DNA of 7,724 bases from Candidatus Gastranaerophilales bacterium (lineage in GTDB: Bacteria > Cyanobacteriota > Vampirovibrionia > Gastranaerophilales > Gastranaerophilaceae). Positions 1-5,485 of the stretch are shown here, piece by piece. The stretch covers positions 1-7,724 of the forward strand of contig QAMI01000011.1 of the NCBI GenBank assembly GCA_003150395.1. Reading direction: 5' to 3'. The notes below the pieces were generated by a model. It worked only from the letters and a program-made list of their open reading frames with translations, was not told the origin of the DNA and made no database searches. Made by a program: the position numbers and the translations under genes. Numbering within the stretch: the stretch's first letter is position 1; every line of letters begins with the position of its first letter.

Positions 1-21
1 TTTTTTTTATGCTCAATTGCG

Positions 22-42
22 GGCGGTCATAGCGCCTTTTTT
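22..42 (+). terminator. Possible rho-independent terminator for a gene left of the window
   Basis: On the plus strand GGCG (22-25) and CGCC (33-36) can pair around a 7-nt loop and are followed by a run of six T (37-42). The stem is short, with one extra G-T pair possible, so this is a modest candidate. The T-run lies on the plus strand, so it would end a transcript entering from the left, converging on sdaAA. Read in the minus direction, sdaAA has no T-run after this hairpin, although it could serve both. Confidence 0.35.
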
Positions 43-43
43 A

Positions 44-958
44 TTATAAACTATTTTGGCCGGATCCGCAAGGGGGGATGGAATTAAACAATTTATGCTT
101 TAGGTCTAATGCTGTTTTTGTTGTAGCAAGCCCTGCTTGTGAACTTTCTTTAAGCATTGGGGACATTAGTTGCCCGGTTTGCTCAAGCGCGTCTATAACT
201 TCATCAAGCGGAATTTTCGATTTTATACCGGCAAGAGCCAGTTCAGAAGCAGTAACCGCATGAATAGCCAAGAATGGATTTCTTTTCACACAAGGGATTT
301 CCACAAGTCCGCAGACCGGGTCGCAAGTTAATCCGAGCAGATTTTTCATAGCTAAAGCTACTGCATTCAAAATCTGGTTAACACTTCCGCCACGTAGCTG
401 AGTCAAGGCTGCGGCACTCATGGCGGAAGCAACCCCGCATTCAGCCTGGCAGCCTGCTACAGCTCCGGCAAGAGCAACTTTTGTTGAAATAATTCTTCCA
501 ACAGTACCGGCCGTAATAAGGGCGTTTATCTGCTCTTCTTCAGAAATATTTAAATCTTCGCTAACTCCGACAAGAACTGAAGGCACAATTGCACATGAAC
601 CTGCCGTTGGACAGGCCGCAATTTTACCCATTCGCAAATTTTCTTCAATAGTTGCCAAGGCGTATGTGGTTATCTTTTCAAAAGTTTGTCCAAAAAGTGC
701 CCGCTCATCTGAAAATCTTTTTTGCAAGCGGTCACAGTCATCTCCACACATTCCGCTGATTGACAGTTCTTTGCTTTTCAAACCTGTTTGTATGGCTTCT
801 TTCATAGCGTCAAGAGATTTTTTTACAACTGAACGAATTGTGTCAATCGAAGTTTCTGCAAGTTCAGCTTCGTATTCCTGTGTAACCTCAAAAATCTTTT
901 TTCCGCTAATTTCACACTCTTTTTCCAAATCTTTAAAGGTATTAATAATTTTTGTCAT
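44..958 (-). CDS. sdaAA: L-serine dehydratase, iron-sulfur-dependent, alpha subunit
   Basis: This encodes the catalytic alpha subunit of the two-part [4Fe-4S] L-serine dehydratase, which deaminates L-serine to pyruvate and ammonia in the cytoplasm. The 304-residue product has the usual length. Visible conserved blocks are CGDDCDRL (71-78), KIAACPTAGSC (112-122), GCQAECGVASAM (169-180) and CDPVCGLVEIPCVKRN (212-227). C170, C212 and C223 have the 42 and 11 residue spacing of the cluster ligands I recall from the Legionella enzyme, so they are the likely cluster cysteines. The ATG lies one base after the sdaAB stop, so the subunits are almost certainly co-transcribed and translationally coupled, in the beta-then-alpha order common in Gram-positive type enzymes. 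No truncation is seen. Use of serine as a pyruvate and nitrogen source fits an anaerobe; that lifestyle is inferred. Confidence 0.95.
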   Translation of the reverse strand: MTKIINTFKDLEKECEISGKKIFEVTQEYEAELAETSIDTIRSVVKKSLDAMKEAIQTGLKSKELSISGMCGDDCDRLQKRFSDERALFGQTFEKITTYALATIEENLRMGKIAACPTAGSCAIVPSVLVGVSEDLNISEEEQINALITAGTVGRIISTKVALAGAVAGCQAECGVASAMSAAALTQLRGGSVNQILNAVALAMKNLLGLTCDPVCGLVEIPCVKRNPFLAIHAVTASELALAGIKSKIPLDEVIDALEQTGQLMSPMLKESSQAGLATTKTALDLKHKLFNSIPPCGSGQNSL

Positions 959-959
959 T

Positions 960-1619
960 TTAACTTTCCAACTTCTTTATATATCTAATCATGTAAACAT
1001 CCTCTATTAAATTCAGGAAATCTACAACTTTCTGGTTAATTTCTCCATCAAGGCAAATTGTCATTGACGCTTCCTGACCTTTTGCAGAGCGGTCACAGTG
1101 AAAAGAGGCAATGTTGACATGTATTGAGTTCGTTACTCTGCTAATCATATTTGGCACATCTTTATAAACTAAAAGGAGGGTGTTATATTTTCCTGTCAAA
1201 CTTACAGAAAACCCGTCTATGTTTGTAATTTCAACTTCGCCTGCCCCGACAGAATTTCCTGAAATTATCATATTACGGCGTCCTTCAAATATTATATCAA
1301 CGGCATTTGGATGACGGTTAAAATCTTCGTAAAATTGAAACTCATATTGGAATTCGTTAGATATTTCCGCATCAAAAATATCTTTAATTTGAACATCATC
1401 AACAGAAAGTCCCAGAACTCCTGCCAGCAAACCTTTATCAGTGCCATGTCCCTTTCCCGTTTGGGCGTACGAATTGTAAAGCTTAAAAACAACTTTATCT
1501 GGAATCTCATTATAGATATTTTTTGCCAAAAGCCCCAAACGTACAGCCCCTGCAGTATGTGAGCTGGATGGGCCAACCATTACAGGTGAAATTATATCAA
1601 TTATAGAAGTTTGTTTCAT
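960..1619 (-). CDS. sdaAB: L-serine dehydratase, iron-sulfur-dependent, beta subunit
   Basis: This 219-residue protein is the partner of the alpha subunit. Residues 11-29 carry the family signature SPVMVGPSSSHTAGA, and the segment around 50-70 (SYAQTGKGHGTDKGLLAG) is also typical of the beta fold. The C-terminal ~70 residues (about 147-219) look like an ACT domain, with DVPNMISRVTNSIHVNIASF in the usual position. ACT domains bind amino acids, and in this family the domain is thought to sense or hold serine. It is the first gene of the operon. The ATG at 1617-1619 has a GAGGAG ribosome site (complement of 1625-1630) five bases upstream. That site can pair with a CTCCT just before it, so initiation may be modulated. 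Identification is firm; the regulatory idea is inference. Confidence 0.95.
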   Translation of the reverse strand: MKQTSIIDIISPVMVGPSSSHTAGAVRLGLLAKNIYNEIPDKVVFKLYNSYAQTGKGHGTDKGLLAGVLGLSVDDVQIKDIFDAEISNEFQYEFQFYEDFNRHPNAVDIIFEGRRNMIISGNSVGAGEVEITNIDGFSVSLTGKYNTLLLVYKDVPNMISRVTNSIHVNIASFHCDRSAKGQEASMTICLDGEINQKVVDFLNLIEDVYMIRYIKKLES

Positions 1620-1624
1620 TTTTT

Positions 1625-1640
1625 CTCCTCATTACAGGAG
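1625..1640 (-). promoter_or_regulatory. Hairpin overlapping the sdaAB ribosome binding site
   Basis: In the minus-strand transcript CTCCT, a 6-nt loop and AGGAG form a perfect 5-bp inverted repeat (plus-strand arms 1625-1629 and 1636-1640). The 3' arm is the Shine-Dalgarno core itself, so the stem would occlude it. The stem is short and could be coincidental, since SD-like sequences pair readily with their complement. Confidence 0.3.
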
Positions 1641-1689
1641 TATATAACAAAAATAGTCTTATTAAAATATGTAAACTTTTATTTAAAAT

Positions 1690-1720
1690 TTGACAAACCT
1701 GTTCATTTTTATGTTTTTAT
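1690..1720 (+). promoter_or_regulatory. Weak promoter candidate upstream of the 46-codon ORF
   Basis: A consensus TTGACA (1690-1695) is followed by AT-rich sequence with TTTTAT at 1715-1720, a long 19-base spacing. The -35 match is perfect but the -10 is poor and the AT-richness makes chance matches likely. It points toward the small ORF starting at 1781. Confidence 0.3.
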
Positions 1721-1780
1721 ATATATACAAAGTGGTAGTATGTGTATTATTTTCAATTTTGAAGTGTATAAGGAGTCTTA

Positions 1781-1921
1781 ATGTTTAGCCCTGAATTTAT
1801 GCGTTTTTTAATCAATTATCAGAAATCTGATTTTACCCCGGAACAAACAAAAAAAGAAATTCCCCTTAAAATAAATAAAAGAGGAAAACTAGCCTGGGTT
1901 AATATTCTTGTGTCAAAATAG
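1781..1921 (+). CDS. Small ORF of 46 codons, unknown function
   Basis: An open frame of 46 residues starts at ATG 1781, six bases after an AAGGAG ribosome site (1769-1774), and ends at TAG 1919-1921. The product begins MFSPEFMRFLINYQKSDFTP and is basic in its second half (KINKRGK), ending WVNILVSK. I see no signal peptide, membrane helix or family motif. It stands alone between the divergent sdaAB and the structured non-coding block. A TTGACA lies about 90 bases upstream, and a weak hairpin with a T-run (1964-1985) follows. The well-placed ribosome site is the main argument for translation. It could equally be a remnant of a longer gene or a chance frame. Confidence 0.45.
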   Translation: MFSPEFMRFLINYQKSDFTPEQTKKEIPLKINKRGKLAWVNILVSK

Positions 1922-1963
1922 GTTTCAATTAGACCGGAGTTTAAATTATATTTAAATTTAATG

Positions 1964-1985
1964 ACTGGTAGTTATCAGTGTTTTT
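1964..1985 (+). terminator. Weak hairpin with T-run after the 46-codon ORF
   Basis: ACTGGTA (1964-1970) can pair with TATCAGT (1973-1979), allowing one G-U pair and opening the innermost pairs to form a loop; five T follow at 1981-1985. The stem is AT-leaning and short, so terminator activity is uncertain. Its place 43 bases after the small ORF stop is the reason to list it. Confidence 0.25.
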
Positions 1986-2033
1986 GATATCGATATGGAT
2001 TTGGCAGACATAGGTTAGTCATCATCTATAAGT

Positions 2034-2064
2034 GTAAGTCGTGCTTTATTCAAACAGCACTTAC
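2034..2064 (+). repeat. Bulged hairpin at the left edge of the structured block
   Basis: GTAA (2034-2037) plus GTGCT (2041-2045) pair with AGCAC (2056-2060) plus TTAC (2061-2064), with a 3-nt bulge and a 10-nt loop. It opens the hairpin-rich stretch that runs to about 2413 and occupies the same place relative to the first repeat unit as the hairpin at 2218-2253 does to the second. Confidence 0.35.
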
Positions 2065-2082
2065 TCTCTTCTACGGAATGCA

Positions 2083-2209
2083 ACGAATATCGTCAAAAGA
2101 CATATATCCTTCCATGCGCTAACACTAATAAACAACAAGTCTTACCTAATCCTTACGCTAGCGGCATCACCTAATTCAGTTCCAATGTGTTAGAGTGGAC
2201 TATGTCCAC
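2083..2209. repeat. Non-coding repeat unit, copy A
   Basis: This is the first of two collinear, diverged copies of a ~130 bp unit, offset by about 203 bp. Shared blocks are ATCGTCA near the left end, CCTAATCCTTAC (2145-2156, identical), CTAATTCAGTTCCAAT (2171-2186, 14 of 16 identical) and AGAG (2192-2195). The unit ends with the hairpin GTGGAC, TAT, GTCCAC (2195-2209). The spacing between blocks is kept to within one or two bases. No frame is open across it on either strand. GC content is visibly above the AT-rich flanks, which suggests an interspersed element or structured RNA rather than ordinary spacer. Confidence 0.6.
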
Positions 2210-2217
2210 CCTCACCC

Positions 2218-2279
2218 GAATTTCTAAACTCGCATTCGCTTGTTAAGAAATTCTGCCCTCTCCTGTATCAGGCGAGGGC
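2218..2279. repeat. Two strong hairpins between the repeat copies
   Basis: GAATTTCT (2218-2225) pairs with AGAAATTC (2246-2253), and the stem continues inside past one mismatch as AAC (2227-2229) with GTT (2242-2244). Two bases later GCCCTC-CC (2255-2263) pairs with GG-GAGGGC (2271-2279) with one mismatch and a 7-nt loop. Neither has a T-run, so they are not standard terminators. With the hairpins at 2195-2209 and 2399-2413 they make this block densely structured on either strand. Confidence 0.5.
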
Positions 2280-2284
2280 GTGCC

Positions 2285-2413
2285 ACGATAATCGTCAGAA
2301 AGCATTACTCGTTCCCAGCGCCTCTGTCATAATACTTCATTTGCTGTCCTAATCCTTACAAAAGCGCTTCCCATCTAATCCAGCTCCAATACGTAAGAGC
2401 ACACTTCGTGTGC
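2285..2413. repeat. Non-coding repeat unit, copy B
   Basis: This is the second copy of the unit at 2083-2209. It shares ATCGTCA (2291-2297), CCTAATCCTTAC (2348-2359), CTAATCCAGCTCCAAT (2375-2390) and AGAG (2396-2399), and ends with the hairpin GCACAC, TTC, GTGTGC (2399-2413). Compared with copy A, the terminal hairpin differs in three of its six pairs, each changed on both sides so that pairing is kept. Such compensatory change argues that the hairpin matters. The unit abuts the A-run that is the T-tract of the minus-strand terminator at 2414-2443. Confidence 0.6.
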
Positions 2414-2443
2414 AAAAAAAAGAGCCCTTTTTAGGGGGCTCTT
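2414..2443 (-). terminator. Rho-independent terminator of a minus-strand transcript
   Basis: In the minus direction AAGAGCCC (complement of 2436-2443) pairs with GGGCTCTT (complement of 2420-2427) around an 8-nt loop, and the transcript ends in eight U (complement of 2414-2421). There is no T-run on the plus side, so the direction is clear. No protein gene on the minus strand lies immediately upstream, since surE is on the other strand. The terminator therefore points to a short non-coding transcript starting between it and about 2540. Confidence 0.75.
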
Positions 2444-2533
2444 GGAATAAACGTTGATTCATTCCTCAAATAGTGTGAAGTGTAGTGTGTGCTTAAAATC
2501 TCTTTGATTCCTCAATTTTAAGCGTTCCTCGTG
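2414..2533 (-). ncRNA. Candidate small RNA with three GAGGAA motifs
   Basis: A transcript of about 120 nt is inferred from the orphan terminator at 2414-2443. Reading the minus strand from about 2533, GAGGAA occurs three times (plus-strand positions 2525-2530, 2508-2513 and 2462-2467). The middle one sits in the 15-nt loop of a hairpin with a perfect 9-bp stem (GCTTAAAAT at 2491-2499 with ATTTTAAGC at 2515-2523). The third begins a second stem, GGAAUGAA with UUUAUUCC (2458-2465 with 2444-2451), which runs straight into the terminator. No ORF of useful size is present. GGA in hairpin loops resembles sponge RNAs of the CsrA/RsmA family, but no csrA is in the window. The 5' end and promoter are not certain; TATATA at 2538-2543 is only a guess at the -10. 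This is not 6S RNA, tmRNA or RNase P RNA by any feature I can recognise. Confidence 0.45.
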
Positions 2534-2632
2534 TTCATATATATAAAGTATTTTTTGTATATAAAATTGCTATAAAAAAGCTATTATTTTTATATTTTGT
2601 TACATTCCTTAATAATACGAGTTATTAAAAGG

Positions 2633-2661
2633 TTGTATTTTAAGGGAATATTAAATATATT
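2633..2661 (+). promoter_or_regulatory. Possible surE promoter
   Basis: TTGTAT (2633-2638), a 17-base spacer and TATATT (2656-2661) have correct spacing, with a good -10 and a mediocre -35. Transcription would begin near 2668, about 26 bases before the surE start. The region is very AT-rich, so chance matches are likely. Confidence 0.35.
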
Positions 2662-2693
2662 AGAAAATATAATTATTTTTGGAGAGGAGAAAT

Positions 2694-3485
2694 ATGAAAA
2701 TACTTATTTCAAACGATGATGGAATAGCTGCAAACGGAATTCGTGTTCTAACAAAAGAACTTGCTCAGGAACACGAAGTATATGTAATTGCGCCGGACAG
2801 AGAACGTAGCGCTGCCGGGCATTCACTTACTTTACATACACCGCTGAGAGTTGAAGAACTTGATGCAATAAGCGGAGCAAAGAAAACCTGGGTGACAACA
2901 GGAACTCCGGGGGATTGTGTTAAAATCGGAATTAACGCAATTTTAACAGAAGAAGAACAGCCTGATATTGTAATTTCCGGGATTAACCATGGCCCTAATT
3001 TAGGTTCAGACATTTTGTATTCAGGAACTGTAAGCTGTGCAATGGAAGGAGCAATGATGGGAATTCCAAGCATTGCGGTCTCATTGGCAAGTATGCATTC
3101 GGATTATGAAGATTTCGAATTCACTGCAAAATTTGTACGCGGAATGTTAAAACGCTTGAAAGACTTTAATTTCCCGCAAAAAACTCTTTTAAATGTAAAT
3201 GTTCCTTTGCTTGACGCTGACGACATTGCTGGAATTGCGATTACAGAATTAGGCTCAAGAATGTTCACCAATACATATGAAAAACGAGTTGACCCGCGCG
3301 GAAAAGTTTACTACTGGATGGCTGGCGAGCTTACCAATGAGTCAGCGGATTCTAATTCTGATATAGCAGCAATTCGGCAAAACAAAATATCAATAACTCC
3401 CGTAACTTACGAAATGACAAAAGAAGAAGTTATGACAGATTTGGAAAAAACGCTTTGCAATCATGATGCATGCGATTGGATGTAA
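2694..3485 (+). CDS. surE: 5'/3'-nucleotidase SurE
   Basis: SurE is a metal-dependent phosphatase that removes phosphate from nucleoside 5'- and 3'-monophosphates, linked in other bacteria to stationary-phase survival. The 263-residue product has all family hallmarks: MKILISNDDG at the start with metal ligands D8 and D9, DRERSAAGHSLT (35-46) supplying S39, GTPGDCV (70-76), and SGINHGPNLG (95-104) with N98, followed by YSGTVSCAMEGAMMGIPSIA. The ATG at 2694 is chosen because the frame extends only five codons further to a TTG that overlaps the GGAGAGGAG ribosome site (2681-2689), and because SurE proteins begin at this methionine. It is monocistronic: a structured non-coding region lies upstream and a terminator follows immediately. 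Confidence 0.95.
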   Translation: MKILISNDDGIAANGIRVLTKELAQEHEVYVIAPDRERSAAGHSLTLHTPLRVEELDAISGAKKTWVTTGTPGDCVKIGINAILTEEEQPDIVISGINHGPNLGSDILYSGTVSCAMEGAMMGIPSIAVSLASMHSDYEDFEFTAKFVRGMLKRLKDFNFPQKTLLNVNVPLLDADDIAGIAITELGSRMFTNTYEKRVDPRGKVYYWMAGELTNESADSNSDIAAIRQNKISITPVTYEMTKEEVMTDLEKTLCNHDACDWM

Positions 3486-3492
3486 AACTGAA

Positions 3493-3531
3493 GGGCGCCG
3501 AAACCTTTCGACGCCCGATTTTTTATTTTTT
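3493..3531 (+). terminator. surE terminator, possibly shared with the convergent cupin gene
   Basis: GGGCG-CGA (3493-3500 region) pairs with TCG-CGCCC (through 3516), with one C/A mismatch, and the stem may extend into AAA/TTT around a tiny loop. A long T-rich tract (3519-3531) follows on the plus strand. It lies just after the surE stop and overlaps the 3' end of the minus-strand cupin gene. In the minus direction only short T-runs follow, so it may stop both transcripts but is best for surE. Confidence 0.8.
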
Positions 3532-3957
3532 AAAATTATAAATCCCCGATTTTGCAATTACCATTCCAGCGTTGGTTCCTGTAAAATGCACTACATCCGG
3601 TTTATTTGCAGTTCCAAAATCAAGATAAATAAGTTTTTCGGTTTTTGACGGATTTGAAATTACATGTGAGCCGCTTATGTCAGCCGGAAAACAAATTGCA
3701 TCTCCGGTTTTCAAATGAATGTCTCCCTTTTCAGTTTTAACTAAAGCTTCACCGCTAATAATATAGAAAACTTCTTCATTTTCTTCATGATAATGATAGC
3801 CATACGCAAAATTTCCCGGTTCCACCTCTACGAAATTAGCTAAGCATTTATCTGCTATTTCCGGCGGAATAACAGGTTTAAAAGAAAACGAATTACCATT
3901 ATTTGCTTGAACGATTGGTTCAACGTCTTTGTAATTTTTTACGATAATTTCTTTCAT
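3523..3957 (-). CDS. Cupin-domain protein
   Basis: This 144-residue protein is a single-domain small beta-barrel cupin. Motif 1 is visible as GYHYHEENEEVFYIISGE (53-70), giving metal ligands H55, H57 and E61 or E62. Motif 2 is GDAICFPADISGSHVISN (85-102) with H98 as the fourth ligand. All four metal positions are kept, so it should bind a metal. The N-terminal 40 residues and the tail after 110 give no further clue. Stand-alone cupins include isomerases, dioxygenases and ligand-binding proteins, and I cannot choose between them. The start at 3957 has an almost perfect AAAGGAGG ribosome site (complement of 3963-3970). It is transcribed divergently from the TIGR04076-like gene, and a palindrome lies between them, so the two may be co-regulated. 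Confidence 0.85.
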   Translation of the reverse strand: MKEIIVKNYKDVEPIVQANNGNSFSFKPVIPPEIADKCLANFVEVEPGNFAYGYHYHEENEEVFYIISGEALVKTEKGDIHLKTGDAICFPADISGSHVISNPSKTEKLIYLDFGTANKPDVVHFTGTNAGMVIAKSGIYNFKK

Positions 3958-3986
3958 AAATACCTCCTTTGATTTTTAACGTAATT

Positions 3987-4015
3987 ATGATAATATAGGT
4001 TTAAAATTCTGTAAA
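3987..4015 (-). promoter_or_regulatory. Promoter of the cupin gene
   Basis: In the minus direction TTTACA (complement of 4010-4015), a 17-base spacer and TATCAT (complement of 3987-3992) each match the sigma-70-type consensus at five of six positions. Transcription would start near 3980, leaving a leader of about 20 bases that contains the ribosome site. The palindrome at 4023-4060 lies immediately upstream of the -35. Confidence 0.6.
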
Positions 4016-4022
4016 GAAGGCA

Positions 4023-4060
4023 CTTTTCGGTTACTTAGTTACAGAATGGTAACCAAAAAG
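4023..4060. promoter_or_regulatory. Palindromic operator candidate (GTTAC/GTAAC)
   Basis: CTTTTCGGTTAC (4023-4034) and GTAACCAAAAAG (4049-4060) form a 12-bp inverted repeat with one mismatch around a 14-base spacer. A second GTTAC (4038-4042) inside it makes a tighter GTTAC, six bases, GTAAC palindrome with the right arm. It sits between the divergent cupin and TIGR04076-like genes. GTTAC/GTAAC dyads are of the kind bound by HxlR-type winged-helix regulators; assigning that family here is inference, and no such regulator is in the window. Confidence 0.5.
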
Positions 4061-4085
4061 TTAAATATTGAAAGAGGGAAAAGTT

Positions 4086-4415
4086 ATGATGAAAAAAGTT
4101 AAAATAACTGTTTTAAAAACCGGATTCGACGATGAACTTGCAAAAGAATACGGAATTGAAGGTTTAAAAACATGTCCTATTCACTCTGCCGGACAAGTAT
4201 TTTATGCAGACTGGGCAAAACCAGAAGGATTTTGTGATGAAGCCTGGAAAGCAATTTATCAATATGTATTTGCACTTGCTCACGGTGCTGATAAAAATTT
4301 GTTTTACTACAACGATTGGATAAAAACGCCCGGAGTTGCAATTGTATGCTGTAATGACGGGTTAAGACCAGTAACATTTAAGCTTGAAGCAACAGATGAA
4401 GTTTCGACAAATTAG
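4086..4415 (+). CDS. TIGR04076 family protein, unknown function
   Basis: This small cytoplasmic protein of 109 residues matches the TIGR04076 pattern I know: an N-terminal KVKITVLKTGF strand, a GLKTCP segment, KPEGFCDEAWKAIYQYVFAL and a C-terminal VCCNDGLRPVTFKLE. Conserved cysteines are C30, C50 and the pair C88-C89, which could bind metal or be redox-active, though no function is established to my knowledge. The start is the ATG at 4086 (or 4089), eight bases after GAGGG (4074-4078); the frame extends to a TTG at 4068 upstream of that ribosome site, which is unlikely. It heads a plus-strand cluster with tag 18 bases downstream and a GNAT gene after that, and is divergent from the cupin gene with a palindrome between. 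Confidence 0.8.
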   Translation: MMKKVKITVLKTGFDDELAKEYGIEGLKTCPIHSAGQVFYADWAKPEGFCDEAWKAIYQYVFALAHGADKNLFYYNDWIKTPGVAIVCCNDGLRPVTFKLEATDEVSTN

Positions 4416-4433
4416 TAAATAAGGAAAGCTGCA

Positions 4434-5006
4434 ATGAAAAAACAAATCAGATGTTCTTGGGCGGGGAATCTACCTATTTACATTGATTATCATGATAATG
4501 AATGGGGAAGACCGGTACATGATGATATTAAACTCTTTGAAATGTTAATTTTGGAAGGTGCCCAGGCAGGGCTTTCATGGATAACCATACTAAAAAAAAG
4601 AGAAGCTTATCGCAAGGCATTCGACGGATTTGACCCTGCGAAAGTAGCGCTTTATGATGAAGGAAAGATAGAAGCCCTTATGAACAACAAAGGAATCATA
4701 AGAAACAGGTTAAAAATTAATGCGGCAATAACAAATGCCAAATTATTTTTAGAAGTTGCAGAAAAATATGGAAGTTTTGATAAATATATTTGGAGTTATG
4801 TAGATTACACGCCGATTACTGGGCATTGGAAAAGTGTCAAAGATATACCTTCCTCCACGCCGCTTTCCGACAAAATCAGCAAAGACTTAAAGAAAATGGG
4901 GTTTAAATTTGTAGGATCAACTATAATTTATTCATTTATGCAGGCAATTGGAATGTTGAATGACCACACCACAGAATGCTGCATTTACAAAGAAATGAAT
5001 AAATAG
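4434..5006 (+). CDS. tag: DNA-3-methyladenine glycosylase I
   Basis: Tag removes 3-methyladenine from alkylated DNA as the first step of base-excision repair. The 190-residue product is full length for the family. The N-terminal CSWAGNLPIYIDYHDNEWG (7-25) holds zinc ligands C7 and H20. The pocket segment LILEGAQAGLSW (38-49) supplies E41 and W49, equivalent to the E. coli base-recognition residues. The C-terminal NDHTTECC (176-183) gives zinc ligands H178 and C182, with the same H-plus-four spacing as E. coli. An AAGGA ribosome site (4421-4425) lies eight bases before the ATG. It is 18 bases after the TIGR04076-like gene and 23 bases before the GNAT gene, so the three are likely one transcript. 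Confidence 0.95.
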   Translation: MKKQIRCSWAGNLPIYIDYHDNEWGRPVHDDIKLFEMLILEGAQAGLSWITILKKREAYRKAFDGFDPAKVALYDEGKIEALMNNKGIIRNRLKINAAITNAKLFLEVAEKYGSFDKYIWSYVDYTPITGHWKSVKDIPSSTPLSDKISKDLKKMGFKFVGSTIIYSFMQAIGMLNDHTTECCIYKEMNK

Positions 5007-5029
5007 TTATTGGATGAGAAATTTCATAT

Positions 5030-5485
5030 ATGGAAATAATAAATATTGACAAAAACAGAAGAACACAAAAGCTGATTGAACAACTACTTGCAGTTTGGGA
5101 AAATTCAGTAAAAGCAACGCATTTGTTTTTATCCGAAAACGAAATAGAAAATATCAAGCAATATGTTTTGCAAGCATTAAAAGAGATTACAAATCTAATA
5201 ATAGTTGTAAATAAGGATAACGACCCGATTGCATTTATGGGCATTGAGAAAAACAAGCTTGAGATGCTATTTATAAGTGACAAAGAAAGAGGTAAAGGAA
5301 TTGGCTCAAAGCTAATTCAATATGGGATAAAGAAATATTCTATAAATGAACTGACTGTTAACGAACAAAATCCGAAGGCCCGAAATTTTTATGAACACAC
5401 TGGATTTCGAGTTTACAAAAAAACAGAAACTGATGAACAAGGAAATCCTTATCCATTATTATATATGAGATTACATGAATATTAA
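5030..5485 (+). CDS. GNAT family N-acetyltransferase, YjaB-like
   Basis: A 151-residue acetyl-CoA-dependent acyltransferase of the GNAT fold. The acetyl-CoA pyrophosphate loop is RGKGIG (87-92), preceded by the beta-4 strand LEMLFIS (78-83). The C-terminal NEQNPKARNFYEHTGF (111-126) with Y121 as the likely general acid, and the ending DEQGNPYPLLYMRL, closely recall E. coli YjaB. The substrate is unknown. The ATG at 5030 has only a weak ribosome site (GGATGAG at 5012-5018, 11 bases away), consistent with downstream position in an operon after tag. A further ATG overlaps its last codons and opens a 53-codon frame. Confidence 0.85.
   Translation: MEIINIDKNRRTQKLIEQLLAVWENSVKATHLFLSENEIENIKQYVLQALKEITNLIIVVNKDNDPIAFMGIEKNKLEMLFISDKERGKGIGSKLIQYGIKKYSINELTVNEQNPKARNFYEHTGFRVYKKTETDEQGNPYPLLYMRLHEY

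Noticed and set aside
420..1010. Plus-strand frame of 196 codons
   Set aside because: It is antisense to sdaAA, whose conserved motifs fix the coding strand, and has no ribosome site or recognisable domain.
1292..1576. Overlapping frames on both strands within sdaAB
   Set aside because: They lie inside a confidently identified gene and show no family features.
2000..2443. Repeat block as a CRISPR array, RNase P RNA or tmRNA
   Set aside because: There are only two diverged ~130 bp units rather than short identical repeats with regular spacers, and none of the signature sequences of those RNAs is visible.
2765..3073. Minus-strand frame of 102 codons inside surE
   Set aside because: It is antisense to the conserved SurE core and is explained by codon usage of that gene.
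4177..5283. Minus-strand frames antisense to the TIGR04076-like, tag and GNAT genes
   Set aside because: They are shadows of genes with clear motifs on the plus strand, without ribosome sites.
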